From Duganella sp. CF458 (GTDB taxonomy: Bacteria; Pseudomonadota; Gammaproteobacteria; Burkholderiales; Burkholderiaceae_D): 64,000 nt of DNA. Shown piece after piece: positions 9,872 to 18,416 of the stretch. The stretch spans positions 62,001-126,000 of the forward strand of contig NZ_FOOF01000007.1 of assembly GCF_900113115.1 (NCBI RefSeq), written 5' to 3'. The first letter of the stretch is position 1. Every line of letters begins with the position of its first letter. The position numbers were made by a program, and so were the translations under genes. Under the pieces are notes generated by a model. The model was not told the DNA's origin. It saw only the letters and a program-made list of their open reading frames with translations, and did no database searches.

Positions 9872-10840
9872 ATGTCAAAACCCGCCATCAAAGCCCTTTC
9901 CATCCTCGAACTGCTGCAGAGCCAGCGGCAGATCTCAGGCGCCGAGTTGTCGGAGCGCCTCGGCATCGACCGCCGCACGCTGCGCCGCTATATCGCCATG
10001 CTGGAAGAACTGGGCATCCCGATCATGGCCGAACGCGGCCGCTATGGCGGCTACATGCTGGTGCCCGGTTTCAAGCTGCCGCCCCTGATGTTCACCAACG
10101 ACGAAGCATCGGCTGTGGCGCTGGGACTGATGGCGGTGCGCTCGCTGCGCCTGGCCGATACCGCGCCCTCGGTGGCCAGTGCGCAGGCCAAGCTGGAACG
10201 CGTGATGCCGCCGGCGCTGCAAGGCAGCGTGCAGGCGCTGCGCGAGACTGCGGTGCTCGACACGCCCGAGCAGCGCTGGACGTATTCGGGCACGGCCCGC
10301 CCTGCCCTGACCGGCGAGCTGACAGCGCTGGCGCTGGCGGCGCAGACCCAGCACCGCGTACGCTTCCGCTACACGCCGCAGGACGGCGAGTCAATGCAGC
10401 GCGAGTTCGATCCTTACGGGCTGGTGTTCAGCCATACGCGCTGGTATGTGGTGGGACTATGCCGCTTGCGGCTGGCGATCCGCTCGTTCCGGCTGGACCG
10501 CATCGCGGAAGTGGCCGAAACCGGCGCCGTGTTCGACAAGCCCGACAGCTTTGACGCCGCCGCGCAACTGCAGCACGCCATGGCGACCTTGCCCCGCCCC
10601 TTGTCGGTGCAGGTGCTGTTGCACACCGACCTGGCCAGCGCCGCGCGTGAAGTGGGACGCTATATCGGCCCGCTGGCCGCAGTGGAAGGCGGCGTGCGGC
10701 TGAAGACCACCACCACCAGCTATCGCTGGTTCGCGCGCATGCTGGCCTCATTCAACTTCGACTTCACCATCGAAGGCCCGGAAGAATTGCGCGAGGCCAT
10801 AAAAGAAGAGGCGCGCCGGTTGGCGCGCCTCGCTAGCTAG
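9872..10840 (+). CDS. WYL-domain transcriptional regulator (HTH_11 + WYL)
   Basis: A 322-residue YafY-type regulator. An N-terminal helix-turn-helix (about residues 5-60, with ISGAELSERLGIDRRTLRRY) is followed by a WYL sensor region with RFRYTPQDG and the FDPYGLVFSHTRWYVVGLCR segment (about 165-215), then the C-terminal extension. WYL proteins bind nucleic-acid or nucleotide-like ligands and usually regulate neighbouring genes. The ATG at 9872 starts the conserved HTH; the open frame extends further upstream but runs through the divergent GST gene and is not plausible. Its 3' end contains a 10-bp GC hairpin that also serves the convergent receptor. Confidence 0.85.
   Translation: MSKPAIKALSILELLQSQRQISGAELSERLGIDRRTLRRYIAMLEELGIPIMAERGRYGGYMLVPGFKLPPLMFTNDEASAVALGLMAVRSLRLADTAPSVASAQAKLERVMPPALQGSVQALRETAVLDTPEQRWTYSGTARPALTGELTALALAAQTQHRVRFRYTPQDGESMQREFDPYGLVFSHTRWYVVGLCRLRLAIRSFRLDRIAEVAETGAVFDKPDSFDAAAQLQHAMATLPRPLSVQVLLHTDLASAAREVGRYIGPLAAVEGGVRLKTTTTSYRWFARMLASFNFDFTIEGPEELREAIKEEARRLARLAS
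10808..10831 (-). terminator. Terminator hairpin for the 10858-13668 receptor, inside the WYL gene 3' end
   Basis: GAGGCGCGCC (10808-10817) and GGCGCGCCTC (10822-10831) form a perfect 10-bp stem with a 4-base loop. On the minus strand the stem is followed by TTCTTTTAT, which suits a terminator for the receptor. The stem codes for part of the convergent regulator's C-terminus. Confidence 0.55.
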
Positions 10841-10857
10841 CTAAACTGCTCCAGCTA

Positions 10858-13668
10858 TTACCAGAACTTGTACTCGGCCGACAGGCGCAGTACGCGGCCG
10901 CGCAGCGGCAGGCCGAGGGTACGCACGTTGACGACAGACTGGCGGTTGAACACGTTGTCCACGTTGACGTAGATGCCCAGGTCCTTGATGCCGGTGTAGC
11001 CGAAGTTCGCGTCAAATACCACGTCCTTCTTGATGCGGCAGTAGTCAGCCGGGATATCACGTGCTTCGCAACCTTCCGCCGTGTTGTTCTCGTCGTACTT
11101 GTTGCTGATCAACTGGGTACCCGGACGGTAGGTCATGGCGCCACCGGCTTTCCATGGACCGCTGTTCCAGTTCGAGGTCGCGCGCACGGTGTAACGCGGG
11201 TTGCCGTACAGGCCAGCCAGGTTCTCCGTGAAGTCGTTCTCGACGGTGTCCCAGCTGCGGTAGTCGAGCTGGTAGTTGGCGCGCACAGTGTTGCGGAACT
11301 TGCCGTAGGAGCCCAGGTTGATCTGGTGGTTCAGCTCGAAGTCCAGGCCGGAAACCTTGGTGCGGTTCAGATTCTGGTAAGACATCGAGATGGCCGACAT
11401 TGGACCGGTGGTATGTTCGATGCGCTTGCCCGACAGTTCGAACACGCGCTGCGACAGGTTGCGGTCGTCGTCGGTCACCGGCAGGCGGTTGACCAGGCCA
11501 GGTTTGCTGTCTTCCATGGCCAGGATCTGGTCGACGTCGAGGGTGCCGATTTCATTGCGGCGCTCGATGCGATAGTAGTCCAGGCTCATGGACAGGTCCT
11601 GGCTCGGCTGCCATACCACGCCGCCGTTCACGCTCTTCGACTTTTCCGGATCCAGGTCCGGGTTGCCGGCGATATCGACTGCGGCGCTGGCGGAGCAGCC
11701 TGCGTCGCGGGCACGAATCGCGTCGGCCTTGTCGACCGCGTTACCCTTCAGCAGTTCGTTGTACAGCTGGGTCGCGGTGGCGCAACGCTTCGGATCCTGG
11801 ATGCGGTTCTGGAAGGCGGACAGCGCCACCTTGCCGGTTTCCGCAGCGTTCGGGGCGCGGAAGCCTTGCGACACGGTACCACGCACCATCAGGCTTGGGT
11901 GCAGCTGGTAGCGGGCGCTGAACTTCGGCACCACGTTGGCATCGGTCTTGCCGACCTTGTCCATGCGCAGCGCGCCGCTCAGTTCCAGGTCCTTGATCAC
12001 GGGAGCCGACACCTCGGTGTAAGCGGCGTACATATTGCGGCCGCCGGTCACGTTGATCGAGCCGTAGCCGACCAGTTCCGCGTTGGCGATATTGTCGCTG
12101 ACCCAGGAATCAAAGCTGTCACGGCGGTATTCCGCGCCAACCGCCACCTGCATCGGGCCGCCCGGCAATTGCATCACTTCACGCGATGCACGCAGATCGA
12201 TGAAGGTTTGCTTCGACTTGCCGTTGAAGCTGTTGGTCGGGAACATGCGCTGCAGCAGCTCGTCGCTGTTCACCTGGCCGAATTTGTACTCGCCGCTCAG
12301 GACAGCAGCCAGGTAATTCTTGGCGTGCTTGGCGCCACGGCCTTCGGCATCCGAAGTGTTGGCCATGGTGCCGATGGCGCTGTTCCAGTCCCAACCGAAG
12401 TGGGTGCCTTCCAGGCCTGCCATGACGCGGTACTGGCGGGCATGCGCTTCGTTCTTGTACATTTCCAGCGAATCGGCATAGCGGTAGCGCAACTGGATCG
12501 GGAAGCTGTACGGGTTGTACGGGTGGCCCACCGGCAGCATCGGCTCGGTGAAGGACTCGAGCTGGCGGGTCTGGGCGTTGAACCAGCGCGACGGCGTGCC
12601 GGTGTACGACATGGTCGCCGGCGCATTGTAGAAGGTGGTCTTGGTATCCGACAGCGTGATTTCAGCGAAAGCGTTCAGGTTGTCGTTGATCTTCAAGCGT
12701 CCCGAGGACATGAAGTTGGCGCGATCGGCTTCGGCGTGCGCGCCAACGCGGGCCCATTGGTCGAATTTGCACAGGCCATCTTCCAGCAGCTCAGGCGCGC
12801 AGCCAGGTGCAGCGGTAGCGATCGACTTGCCGGCCAGCGAAGGGTTGGCTGGGTATGGGTTCGGGTATTTTCCGAAGTAGTTGCCTGGGGTCGAGTAAGT
12901 CGACTTCACGCCAAAAGTTGGGCTGACGTGGGTGATGTACCAGTCCGGCAGGCGGTTCTTGATCGCGCGGTCGTCATACGGGCTGCGGTGGAACAACTCC
13001 AGGTGGTTGAACACGTTCCAGCCTTGCGAGTTGAAGTCGCCCAGGCCCCAGGTGACGGAGGCAGTCTGATCACGATCCAGGTCGCCCTTGACCAGCGACT
13101 GGCGCGCACCGGCGCGCAGGGTCAGGCCGCTGAATTCTTTCTTGGTGATGATGTTGACCACGCCGGCAATGGCGTCCGAGCCGTAGATTGCCGATGCGCC
13201 ATCCAGCAGCACTTCGACGCGTTCGATCACTTCGGACGGAATCGAATCGATGTTGACGAAGGTTTGCTGGCCGCCATCGGCGGTACCGAAGTTCGACACG
13301 CGGCGGCCGTTCAGCAGGGTCAGGGTCGAGCCCTTGCCCAGGTTGCGCAGGGACAGGCCGGTGGCGCCCGACGAGAACGAATTGCTGCTGGTGAGGTCGC
13401 TCAGGTCGCCGGTATTGGCGGTCAGGGTATCGACGATGTCCTTGACGGTGGACGCGCCCATGGCCTTGATCTCGTCACGGCCCAACACCTGCACCGGCGA
13501 TGCGGTCTGCTCATTGATGCCGCGCTTGATGTTCGAGCCGGTCACAACCACTTTCTGGACAACTGGCTGGACGGTTGCGTCGGTTTGCGCGAACGCAAAC
13601 TGCGAGCCTGCCAGGGTAAGCGCGACTGCGACTACGCTGCGCTTCAATACAAATTGCTTGTTCAACAC
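10858..13668 (-). CDS. TonB-dependent outer-membrane receptor
   Basis: A 936-residue receptor. Signal peptide with KRSVVAVALTL ends FAFAQ; TonB-box-like KVVVTGSNIKR; plug with LTLLNGRRVSNFG and LLDGASAIYGSD followed by AIAGVVNIITKKEF; barrel ending AEYKFW. It is a close architectural relative of the receptor at 6336, and the two point at each other around the GST/WYL pair. The first possible start is a GTG at 13668, only about three bases from GGGAGA; the next codon, TTG at 13665, has better spacing, so the true N-terminus could be MNKQF. Ligand unknown. Confidence 0.93.
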   Translation of the reverse strand: MLNKQFVLKRSVVAVALTLAGSQFAFAQTDATVQPVVQKVVVTGSNIKRGINEQTASPVQVLGRDEIKAMGASTVKDIVDTLTANTGDLSDLTSSNSFSSGATGLSLRNLGKGSTLTLLNGRRVSNFGTADGGQQTFVNIDSIPSEVIERVEVLLDGASAIYGSDAIAGVVNIITKKEFSGLTLRAGARQSLVKGDLDRDQTASVTWGLGDFNSQGWNVFNHLELFHRSPYDDRAIKNRLPDWYITHVSPTFGVKSTYSTPGNYFGKYPNPYPANPSLAGKSIATAAPGCAPELLEDGLCKFDQWARVGAHAEADRANFMSSGRLKINDNLNAFAEITLSDTKTTFYNAPATMSYTGTPSRWFNAQTRQLESFTEPMLPVGHPYNPYSFPIQLRYRYADSLEMYKNEAHARQYRVMAGLEGTHFGWDWNSAIGTMANTSDAEGRGAKHAKNYLAAVLSGEYKFGQVNSDELLQRMFPTNSFNGKSKQTFIDLRASREVMQLPGGPMQVAVGAEYRRDSFDSWVSDNIANAELVGYGSINVTGGRNMYAAYTEVSAPVIKDLELSGALRMDKVGKTDANVVPKFSARYQLHPSLMVRGTVSQGFRAPNAAETGKVALSAFQNRIQDPKRCATATQLYNELLKGNAVDKADAIRARDAGCSASAAVDIAGNPDLDPEKSKSVNGGVVWQPSQDLSMSLDYYRIERRNEIGTLDVDQILAMEDSKPGLVNRLPVTDDDRNLSQRVFELSGKRIEHTTGPMSAISMSYQNLNRTKVSGLDFELNHQINLGSYGKFRNTVRANYQLDYRSWDTVENDFTENLAGLYGNPRYTVRATSNWNSGPWKAGGAMTYRPGTQLISNKYDENNTAEGCEARDIPADYCRIKKDVVFDANFGYTGIKDLGIYVNVDNVFNRQSVVNVRTLGLPLRGRVLRLSAEYKFW

Positions 13669-13854
13669 ATTCTCCCTAGATGTTTATTTATGCGTGCACC
13701 CTTTTGAGTTGCACCTTGGGAGTCTGCCATCGCGTTAATGTTTTTAGAAGGAATTGTTTAGCACAAAAGCAATATTGTGCGAGTTTGTTGGCAAATGACA
13801 ACGAAAGTTTCGATAAGTGAAAGCTGGCCGATACAGAAACTTACGTTTTCCATA

Positions 13855-13886
13855 CACAAAAAGCGCCCATATGGGCGCTTTTTGTG
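13855..13886 (-). terminator. Perfect 32-bp palindromic terminator after the four-Cys mini-protein genes
   Basis: A perfect inverted repeat of 16-base arms centred at 13870/13871. It has a GC core GCGCCCATATGGGCGC flanked by A5 and T5, so it can terminate transcription in either direction. It lies 16 bases past the stop of the gene at 13902-14096. Confidence 0.85.
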
Positions 13887-13901
13887 GTCGATGCAGGACG
13901 A

Positions 13902-14096
13902 TCAGAAGGGATAGTGGTATCGGCTGCAGCCCATGAGGTCGAAGGTAGCGCAAGCCTCCTCGTCGCCGTACAGCGCGCAAGCTTCACGATAGCTGTAGCA
14001 GGTGTTGTAGTCAGGAATTGCAAGGGCCGTGGCCGAAGCGCCGACACCAATACCGAAGATGGCCAGGGCGATGGCTTTTTTGAAGGAGAGCGCCAT
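13902..14096 (-). CDS. Small secreted four-cysteine protein, paralogue B
   Basis: A 64-residue protein with a strong signal peptide (KKAIALAIFGIGVGASATALA) and a mature part of about 38 residues with four Cys in the pattern C-x6-C-x8-C-x7-C. I recognise no named family. It is homologous to the gene immediately upstream (14096-14278): the signal peptides are nearly identical and both have GD-x2-AC-x2-F before the last Cys. The ATG chosen (14096) overlaps the upstream stop as TGATG, implying translational coupling; an ATG five codons earlier lies inside the upstream gene. The four Cys could form two disulfides in the periplasm or outside the cell. Confidence 0.65.
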   Translation of the reverse strand: MALSFKKAIALAIFGIGVGASATALAIPDYNTCYSYREACALYGDEEACATFDLMGCSRYHYPF

Positions 14097-14278
14097 CAGA
14101 TGTCCCACCACCAGCAGTCCAGGCGCTCGAAGTCATAGCATGCTTGCTGGTCGCCCTCGTTGCATTGCTCCCACCATGCTTTGCAGGTTTCGTAGCCGGG
14201 GCGCGCCAGTGCAGCCGCCGAGGCGCCCACGCCGATGCCAAACAGCACCACGGCAATGGCTTTTTTATACTTCAGCAT
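14096..14278 (-). CDS. Small secreted four-cysteine protein, paralogue A
   Basis: A 60-residue protein: signal peptide (KKAIAVVLFGIGVGASAAALA), then a short acidic, Trp-rich mature part with C-x6-C-x7-C-x7-C and a terminal CWWWDI. A Shine-Dalgarno-like AAAGGAACATGAA context precedes the ATG at 14278. It is the first gene of a two-gene unit ending in a strong terminator. The pair looks like a recent tandem duplication with the secretion signal conserved and the mature part diverging except for the cysteines. Function unknown; no processing enzyme, transporter or immunity gene is adjacent. Confidence 0.65.
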   Translation of the reverse strand: MLKYKKAIAVVLFGIGVGASAAALARPGYETCKAWWEQCNEGDQQACYDFERLDCWWWDI

Positions 14279-14391
14279 TTCATGTTCCTTTCAAATTAAT
14301 ATTTTCTAGGATTATGTCTCCGCGATATTTTTATCGCTGCGCCATTGTGAGGAAGATATTATATTCGGTCAACATTAATTGAATAAAAAAC

Positions 14392-14414
14392 AAAAAGGGC
14401 GCCCACAGGCGCCC
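14392..14414 (-). terminator. Intrinsic terminator of gap
   Basis: GGGCGCC (14397-14403) pairs with GGCGCCC (14408-14414) over a 4-base loop; on the minus strand it is followed by TTTTTG. It sits about 22 bases past the gap stop codon. Confidence 0.8.
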
Positions 14415-14436
14415 TCTTTTCACAACGAAGTGCGGA

Positions 14437-15447
14437 TTACTTGGCGTTCATCAGTGCCACGGTGGTGTCCAGCATGCGGTTGCTGAAGCCCCACTCGTTG
14501 TCGTACCAGGACGATACCTTGACCAGCTTGCCCGACACCTTGGTCAGGGTGGCGTCGAAGTTCGACGAAGCCGGGTTGTGGTTGAAGTCGACGGAGACCA
14601 GCGGCTCGGTCTGGTAGGTCAGCACGCCTTTCAGTGCGCCTTCCGATGCTTCCTTCATGATCTTGTTGATTTCTTCAACAGTGGTGTCGCGCTTGGCGAT
14701 GAAGGACAGGTCGACGATCGACACGTTGATGGTCGGCACGCGGATGGCGTAGCCGTCCAGCTTGCCGTTCAGTTCCGGCAGCACCAGGCCAACCGCGGCA
14801 GCGGCGCCGGTCTTGGTCGGGATCATGGACTGGGTGGCGGAACGGGCGCGGCGCAGGTCTTCGTGCATCACGTCGGTCAGCACCTGGTCGTTGGTGTAAG
14901 CGTGCACAGTGGTCATCAGGCCGGTTTCCAGGCCGATGGCGTCGTTCAGCGGCTTGACCAGCGGGGCCAGGCAGTTGGTGGTGCAGGATGCGTTCGAGAT
15001 CACGGTGTCCGAAGCTTTCAGCACGCCGTGGTTCACGCCGTACACGACGGTCGCGTCAACGTCCTTGCCCCCTGGTGCGGAGATGATCACTTTCTTGGCG
15101 CCGCCTTTCAGGTGGGCCGAAGCTTTTTCCTTGGTGGTGAAGAAGCCGGTGCACTCCAGCACCACGTCCACGCCCAGCTCGCCCCATGGGATTTCAGCAG
15201 GGTTGCGCTGTGCGAACACGCGGATCGAGTCGCCGTTCACGATCATGTTGTCGCCTTCCACCGTGACGGTGCCAGGGAACTTGCCGTGGGCGGTGTCGTA
15301 GCGGGTCAGGTGGGCGTTCGACTCGGCGTTGCCCAGGTCGTTAATCGCCACGATCTGGATGTCCTGCTTTTTGCCGCCTTCGTAGAAAGCACGCAGGACA
15401 TTGCGGCCGATACGGCCATAACCGTTGATTGCTACTTTGATCGTCAT
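14437..15447 (-). CDS. gap: Glyceraldehyde-3-phosphate dehydrogenase (type I)
   Basis: A 336-residue GAPDH. The N-terminal NAD-binding motif is [13 protein letters not shown] (residues 8-20) and the catalytic cysteine is Cys155 in [12 protein letters not shown]. Near-complete length and identity to the family are clear by eye. It interconverts glyceraldehyde-3-phosphate and 1,3-bisphosphoglycerate in the cytoplasm. AGGAGT lies ahead of the ATG. It follows tkt by 24 bases on the same strand, so tkt-gap is probably one transcript, with the terminator at 14392 closing it. Confidence 0.97.
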   Translation of the reverse strand: MTIKVAINGYGRIGRNVLRAFYEGGKKQDIQIVAINDLGNAESNAHLTRYDTAHGKFPGTVTVEGDNMIVNGDSIRVFAQRNPAEIPWGELGVDVVLECTGFFTTKEKASAHLKGGAKKVIISAPGGKDVDATVVYGVNHGVLKASDTVISNASCTTNCLAPLVKPLNDAIGLETGLMTTVHAYTNDQVLTDVMHEDLRRARSATQSMIPTKTGAAAAVGLVLPELNGKLDGYAIRVPTINVSIVDLSFIAKRDTTVEEINKIMKEASEGALKGVLTYQTEPLVSVDFNHNPASSNFDATLTKVSGKLVKVSSWYDNEWGFSNRMLDTTVALMNAK

Positions 15448-15471
15448 ACTCGTTACTCCTGATGATAGAAA

Positions 15472-17463
15472 TTAGATGACTGCTTTGACTTTTGCCACGA
15501 CATTGTCGACGGTGAAGCCGAAGTGCTTGAACAGCACGCCAGCCGGCGCCGATTCGCCGAAGGTGTCGATACCGACCACGGCGCCTTCCAGGCCAACATA
15601 CTTGTACCAGAATGCGCTGACGCCTGCTTCAATCGCCACGCGTGGCAGGCCCTTGGTCAGCACGGATGCCTTGTAGGCTGCGTCCTGGCGGTCGAACACG
15701 TCGGTCGACGGCATGGAGACCACGCGTACCGGGGTGCCGGCTGCCTTCAGTTCGGCGGCCGCTTTCATGGCCAGTTCCACTTCGGAACCGGTGGCGATGA
15801 TGATGGCTTTGGCGCCGGCTTCGTCGGACAGCACGTAGCCGCCTTTGGCGACATTGGCCAGGACTTCAGCCGAGCGCTCGATGAACGGCAGGTTCTGGCG
15901 CGAGAAGATCAGGGTCGAAGGGCCGTCGGCACGCTTCACGGATTCGCCCCATGCCACCATCGATTCGACGGTGTCGGCCGGACGCCAGTTGTCCAGGTTA
16001 GGGATCAGGCGCAGCGAGGAAACGTGCTCCACCGACTGGTGGGTCGGGCCGTCTTCGCCCAGGCCGATCGAGTCGTGGGTGAACACGAACAGGGCACGCT
16101 GCTTCATCAGCGCGGCCATGCGCAGTGCGTTGCGGCTGTAGTCGGCGAAGGTCAGGAAGGTCGCGCCGAACGGGATGTAGCCGCCGTGCAGGGCGACGCC
16201 GTTCATGATGGCGGACATGCCGAACTCGCGCACGCCGTAGTTGATGTGGTTGCCCGGCACGCCGGAACGAACGGCGATGCATTCCTTCCAGTTGGTCAGG
16301 TTGGAGCCGGTCAGGTCGGCCGAGCCGCCCAGGAATTCAGGCAGGATCGGTGCCAGCGCCTGGATCGCGTTCTGCGATGCCTTGCGGGTGGCAATGGTTT
16401 CTTTCTTCTCGACGCAGGCGGCGATGGCGGCGTCCAGGGTTGCCTGGAAGTTGCCTGGCAATTCGCCCTTCATGCGGCGGGTCAGTTCAGCGGCCTCGGT
16501 CGGGTACTGGGCCGAGTACTTGGCGAACATCTCGTTCCAGCCGGCTTCGAACTGCGCGCCTTGCTGTTTGAAGTCCCATGCTTCCTTCACATCGTGAGGA
16601 ATGTCGAACGGCTCGGCGCCCCAGGAAATGTACTCGCGCACCGCGGCGATTTCCTTGTCGCCCAGCGGCGCACCGTGCACCTTGTCGCCGCCTTGCAGGT
16701 TCGGCGAACCCTTGCCGATGACGGTCTTGCAGCAGACCAGGGTTGGCTTGTCGGATTTCTTGGCTTGTTCGATGGCGGCGGACAGCGCGGCGACGTCATG
16801 GCCGTCCACGTTCTTGATCACGTTCCAGCCGTAGGATTCGAAGCGCTTAGGGGTGTCGTCGGTGAACCAGCCTTCAACCTTGCCGTCGATGGAGATGCCG
16901 TTGTCGTCGTACAGGGCGATCAGTTTTTTCAGGCCCAGGGTGCCGGCCAGCGAGCACACCTCGTGCGAGATGCCTTCCATCAGGCAGCCGTCGCCCAGGA
17001 AGGCGTAGGTGTAGTGGTCGACAACTTCGAAGCCTGGCTTGTTGAATTCGGATGCCAGCAGCCATTCAGCCAGCGCCATGCCGACTGCGTTGGCGATGCC
17101 TTGGCCCAGCGGACCGGTGGTGGTTTCCACGCCCGGGGTGTAGCCCACTTCCGGGTGGCCCGGAGTCTTCGAATGCAGCTGGCGGAAGTTCTTGATCTCC
17201 TCCATCGGCAGGTCGTAACCCGACAGGTGCAGCAGCGCGTAGTGCAGCATCGAGCCGTGGCCGTTGGACAGCAGGAAGCGGTCGCGGTTGACCCAGGCCG
17301 GGTTGGTCGGGTTGTGGCGGTGATGACCGCTCCACAGTGCTACTGCAATCTCGGCCATGCCCATTGGCATGCCTGGGTGGCCGGAGTTGGCCTTCTGCAC
17401 AGCGTCCATTGCCAGCGCACGGATTGCGTTGGCCATTTTGGTGAAGGGGAGCGAAGTTTTCAT
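15472..17463 (-). CDS. tkt: Transketolase
   Basis: A 663-residue thiamine-diphosphate enzyme of the non-oxidative pentose phosphate pathway, the same length as E. coli TktA. Visible landmarks: [15 protein letters not shown] near the N-terminus, the ThDP-Mg motif [13 protein letters not shown] (about residue 155), and the pyrimidine-domain segment [19 protein letters not shown] (about 465). The ATG at 17463 ([15 protein letters not shown]) gives the standard N-terminus; the open frame continues 36 codons upstream without support. It is divergent from rsmE and upstream of gap. Confidence 0.97.
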   Translation of the reverse strand: MKTSLPFTKMANAIRALAMDAVQKANSGHPGMPMGMAEIAVALWSGHHRHNPTNPAWVNRDRFLLSNGHGSMLHYALLHLSGYDLPMEEIKNFRQLHSKTPGHPEVGYTPGVETTTGPLGQGIANAVGMALAEWLLASEFNKPGFEVVDHYTYAFLGDGCLMEGISHEVCSLAGTLGLKKLIALYDDNGISIDGKVEGWFTDDTPKRFESYGWNVIKNVDGHDVAALSAAIEQAKKSDKPTLVCCKTVIGKGSPNLQGGDKVHGAPLGDKEIAAVREYISWGAEPFDIPHDVKEAWDFKQQGAQFEAGWNEMFAKYSAQYPTEAAELTRRMKGELPGNFQATLDAAIAACVEKKETIATRKASQNAIQALAPILPEFLGGSADLTGSNLTNWKECIAVRSGVPGNHINYGVREFGMSAIMNGVALHGGYIPFGATFLTFADYSRNALRMAALMKQRALFVFTHDSIGLGEDGPTHQSVEHVSSLRLIPNLDNWRPADTVESMVAWGESVKRADGPSTLIFSRQNLPFIERSAEVLANVAKGGYVLSDEAGAKAIIIATGSEVELAMKAAAELKAAGTPVRVVSMPSTDVFDRQDAAYKASVLTKGLPRVAIEAGVSAFWYKYVGLEGAVVGIDTFGESAPAGVLFKHFGFTVDNVVAKVKAVI

Positions 17464-17589
17464 CGTGTATCGAGGAAGGTTGAGTATTTGGTGCACTGCG
17501 GCAGACGCCGCTTTCGGAACCCGATATTTTACCAGAGCGTGACACCAACGCTTAAAATTGGTGCAATTCAACCTTTCTCAAGTGACCAT

Positions 17590-18315
17590 ATGCCCCGTTT
17601 CCACGTGCCACAGCCCCTTGCCGCAGGCCAGCAATTGGAGCTGCCAGCCGACGTTGCCCACCATATCAATGTGGTGCGCATGGAGCCGGGCGACACGCTC
17701 ACCATATTCAATGGCGATGGCGGGGAGTATACGGCAGTGTTGACAGAAGTGCAAAAGAAAAAGGCGTGGGCGGAGCTCAAGCTGTTCGATCCGCGCGAAG
17801 TGGAACTGCCCTTTGCCGTGACCCTGGCCCAGGCCCTGCCCGAAGGGACCAAGATGGACTGGATCATCGAAAAGGCGGTGGAACTGGGCGTAGCAGGCAT
17901 CCAGCCGCTGGCGGCGCGGCGCTGCGTGGTGCGGCTGTCGGCCGAACGGGCGGAGAAGAAGCTGGAGCACTGGAATGGGATCGTGGTGTCGGCTTCGGAA
18001 CAGTGCGGGCGCAACCGGCTGGCGCCGGTGGCGCCGCCGCTGGAATTCCGTGAATGGATTGCGCGCCAGGATTTGCATAAGCGCGTCATCCTGACCCCGC
18101 GCGCGACGGCATCGCTGGCGGACTGGGCAAGGCACCAGCCGGCGCAGGCACTCAGCATCATGGTCGGGCCGGAAGGCGGCTTTTCCGATGAGGAGGAGGC
18201 TGAGGCTTTGCGGCATGGCGCCCTGCCCTTGTCGATCGGGCCAAGGGTGCTGCGGACGGAGACTGCGGCGCTGGCGGCAGTGTCGATTCTTGCTGCGGCT
18301 TGGGGCGGGATCTGA
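17590..18315 (+). CDS. rsmE: 16S rRNA (uracil(1498)-N3)-methyltransferase
   Basis: A 241-residue SPOUT-class methyltransferase. The N-terminal PUA-like domain starts MPRFHVPQPLAAGQ; the knotted SAM-binding domain has GTKMDWIIEKAVELGV, then MVGPEGGFSDEEEAEA and LRTETAALAAV, the standard RsmE signatures. It methylates U1498 in the 30S decoding region. Length is typical. The ATG at 17590 follows a weak AGTGA. It is divergent from tkt. Its stop codon lies directly at the left edge of the repeat at 18315-18416. Confidence 0.93.
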   Translation: MPRFHVPQPLAAGQQLELPADVAHHINVVRMEPGDTLTIFNGDGGEYTAVLTEVQKKKAWAELKLFDPREVELPFAVTLAQALPEGTKMDWIIEKAVELGVAGIQPLAARRCVVRLSAERAEKKLEHWNGIVVSASEQCGRNRLAPVAPPLEFREWIARQDLHKRVILTPRATASLADWARHQPAQALSIMVGPEGGFSDEEEAEALRHGALPLSIGPRVLRTETAALAAVSILAAAWGGI

Positions 18316-18416
18316 AACCGGAAACCCGGGGTCCGACCCGCAGGGTCAGACCCCGATACGCGGCTGCCGCAGGCCAGGCGTCAGACGCTGCGGGCCTGAC
18401 CCCGCCCTACCGGTTT
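18315..18416. repeat. Palindromic repeat, GGGTCnGACCC family (copy 1)
   Basis: Outer arms AAACCGG (18315-18321) and CCGGTTT (18410-18416) enclose GGGGTCCGACCC, GGGTCAGACCCC and, further in, CAGGCCAGGCGTCAGACG / GCGGGCCTGACCCC blocks. It fills the gap between the rsmE stop and the stop of the convergent TonB receptor; the right end provides part of that receptor's TAA. It shares outer arms and core with the repeat at 41206-41257. Confidence 0.65.

Noticed and set aside
11326..13707. 793-codon frame opposite a TonB receptor
   Set aside because: Shadow of the receptor gene; no domain, no ribosome site.
13744..13980. 78-codon minus-strand frame across the palindromic terminator
   Set aside because: It overlaps the four-Cys mini-protein gene in another frame and runs through the terminator; no signature.
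17464..17571. 36-codon extension of transketolase
   Set aside because: ATG 17463 gives exactly the standard 663 residues; upstream residues do not resemble the family.
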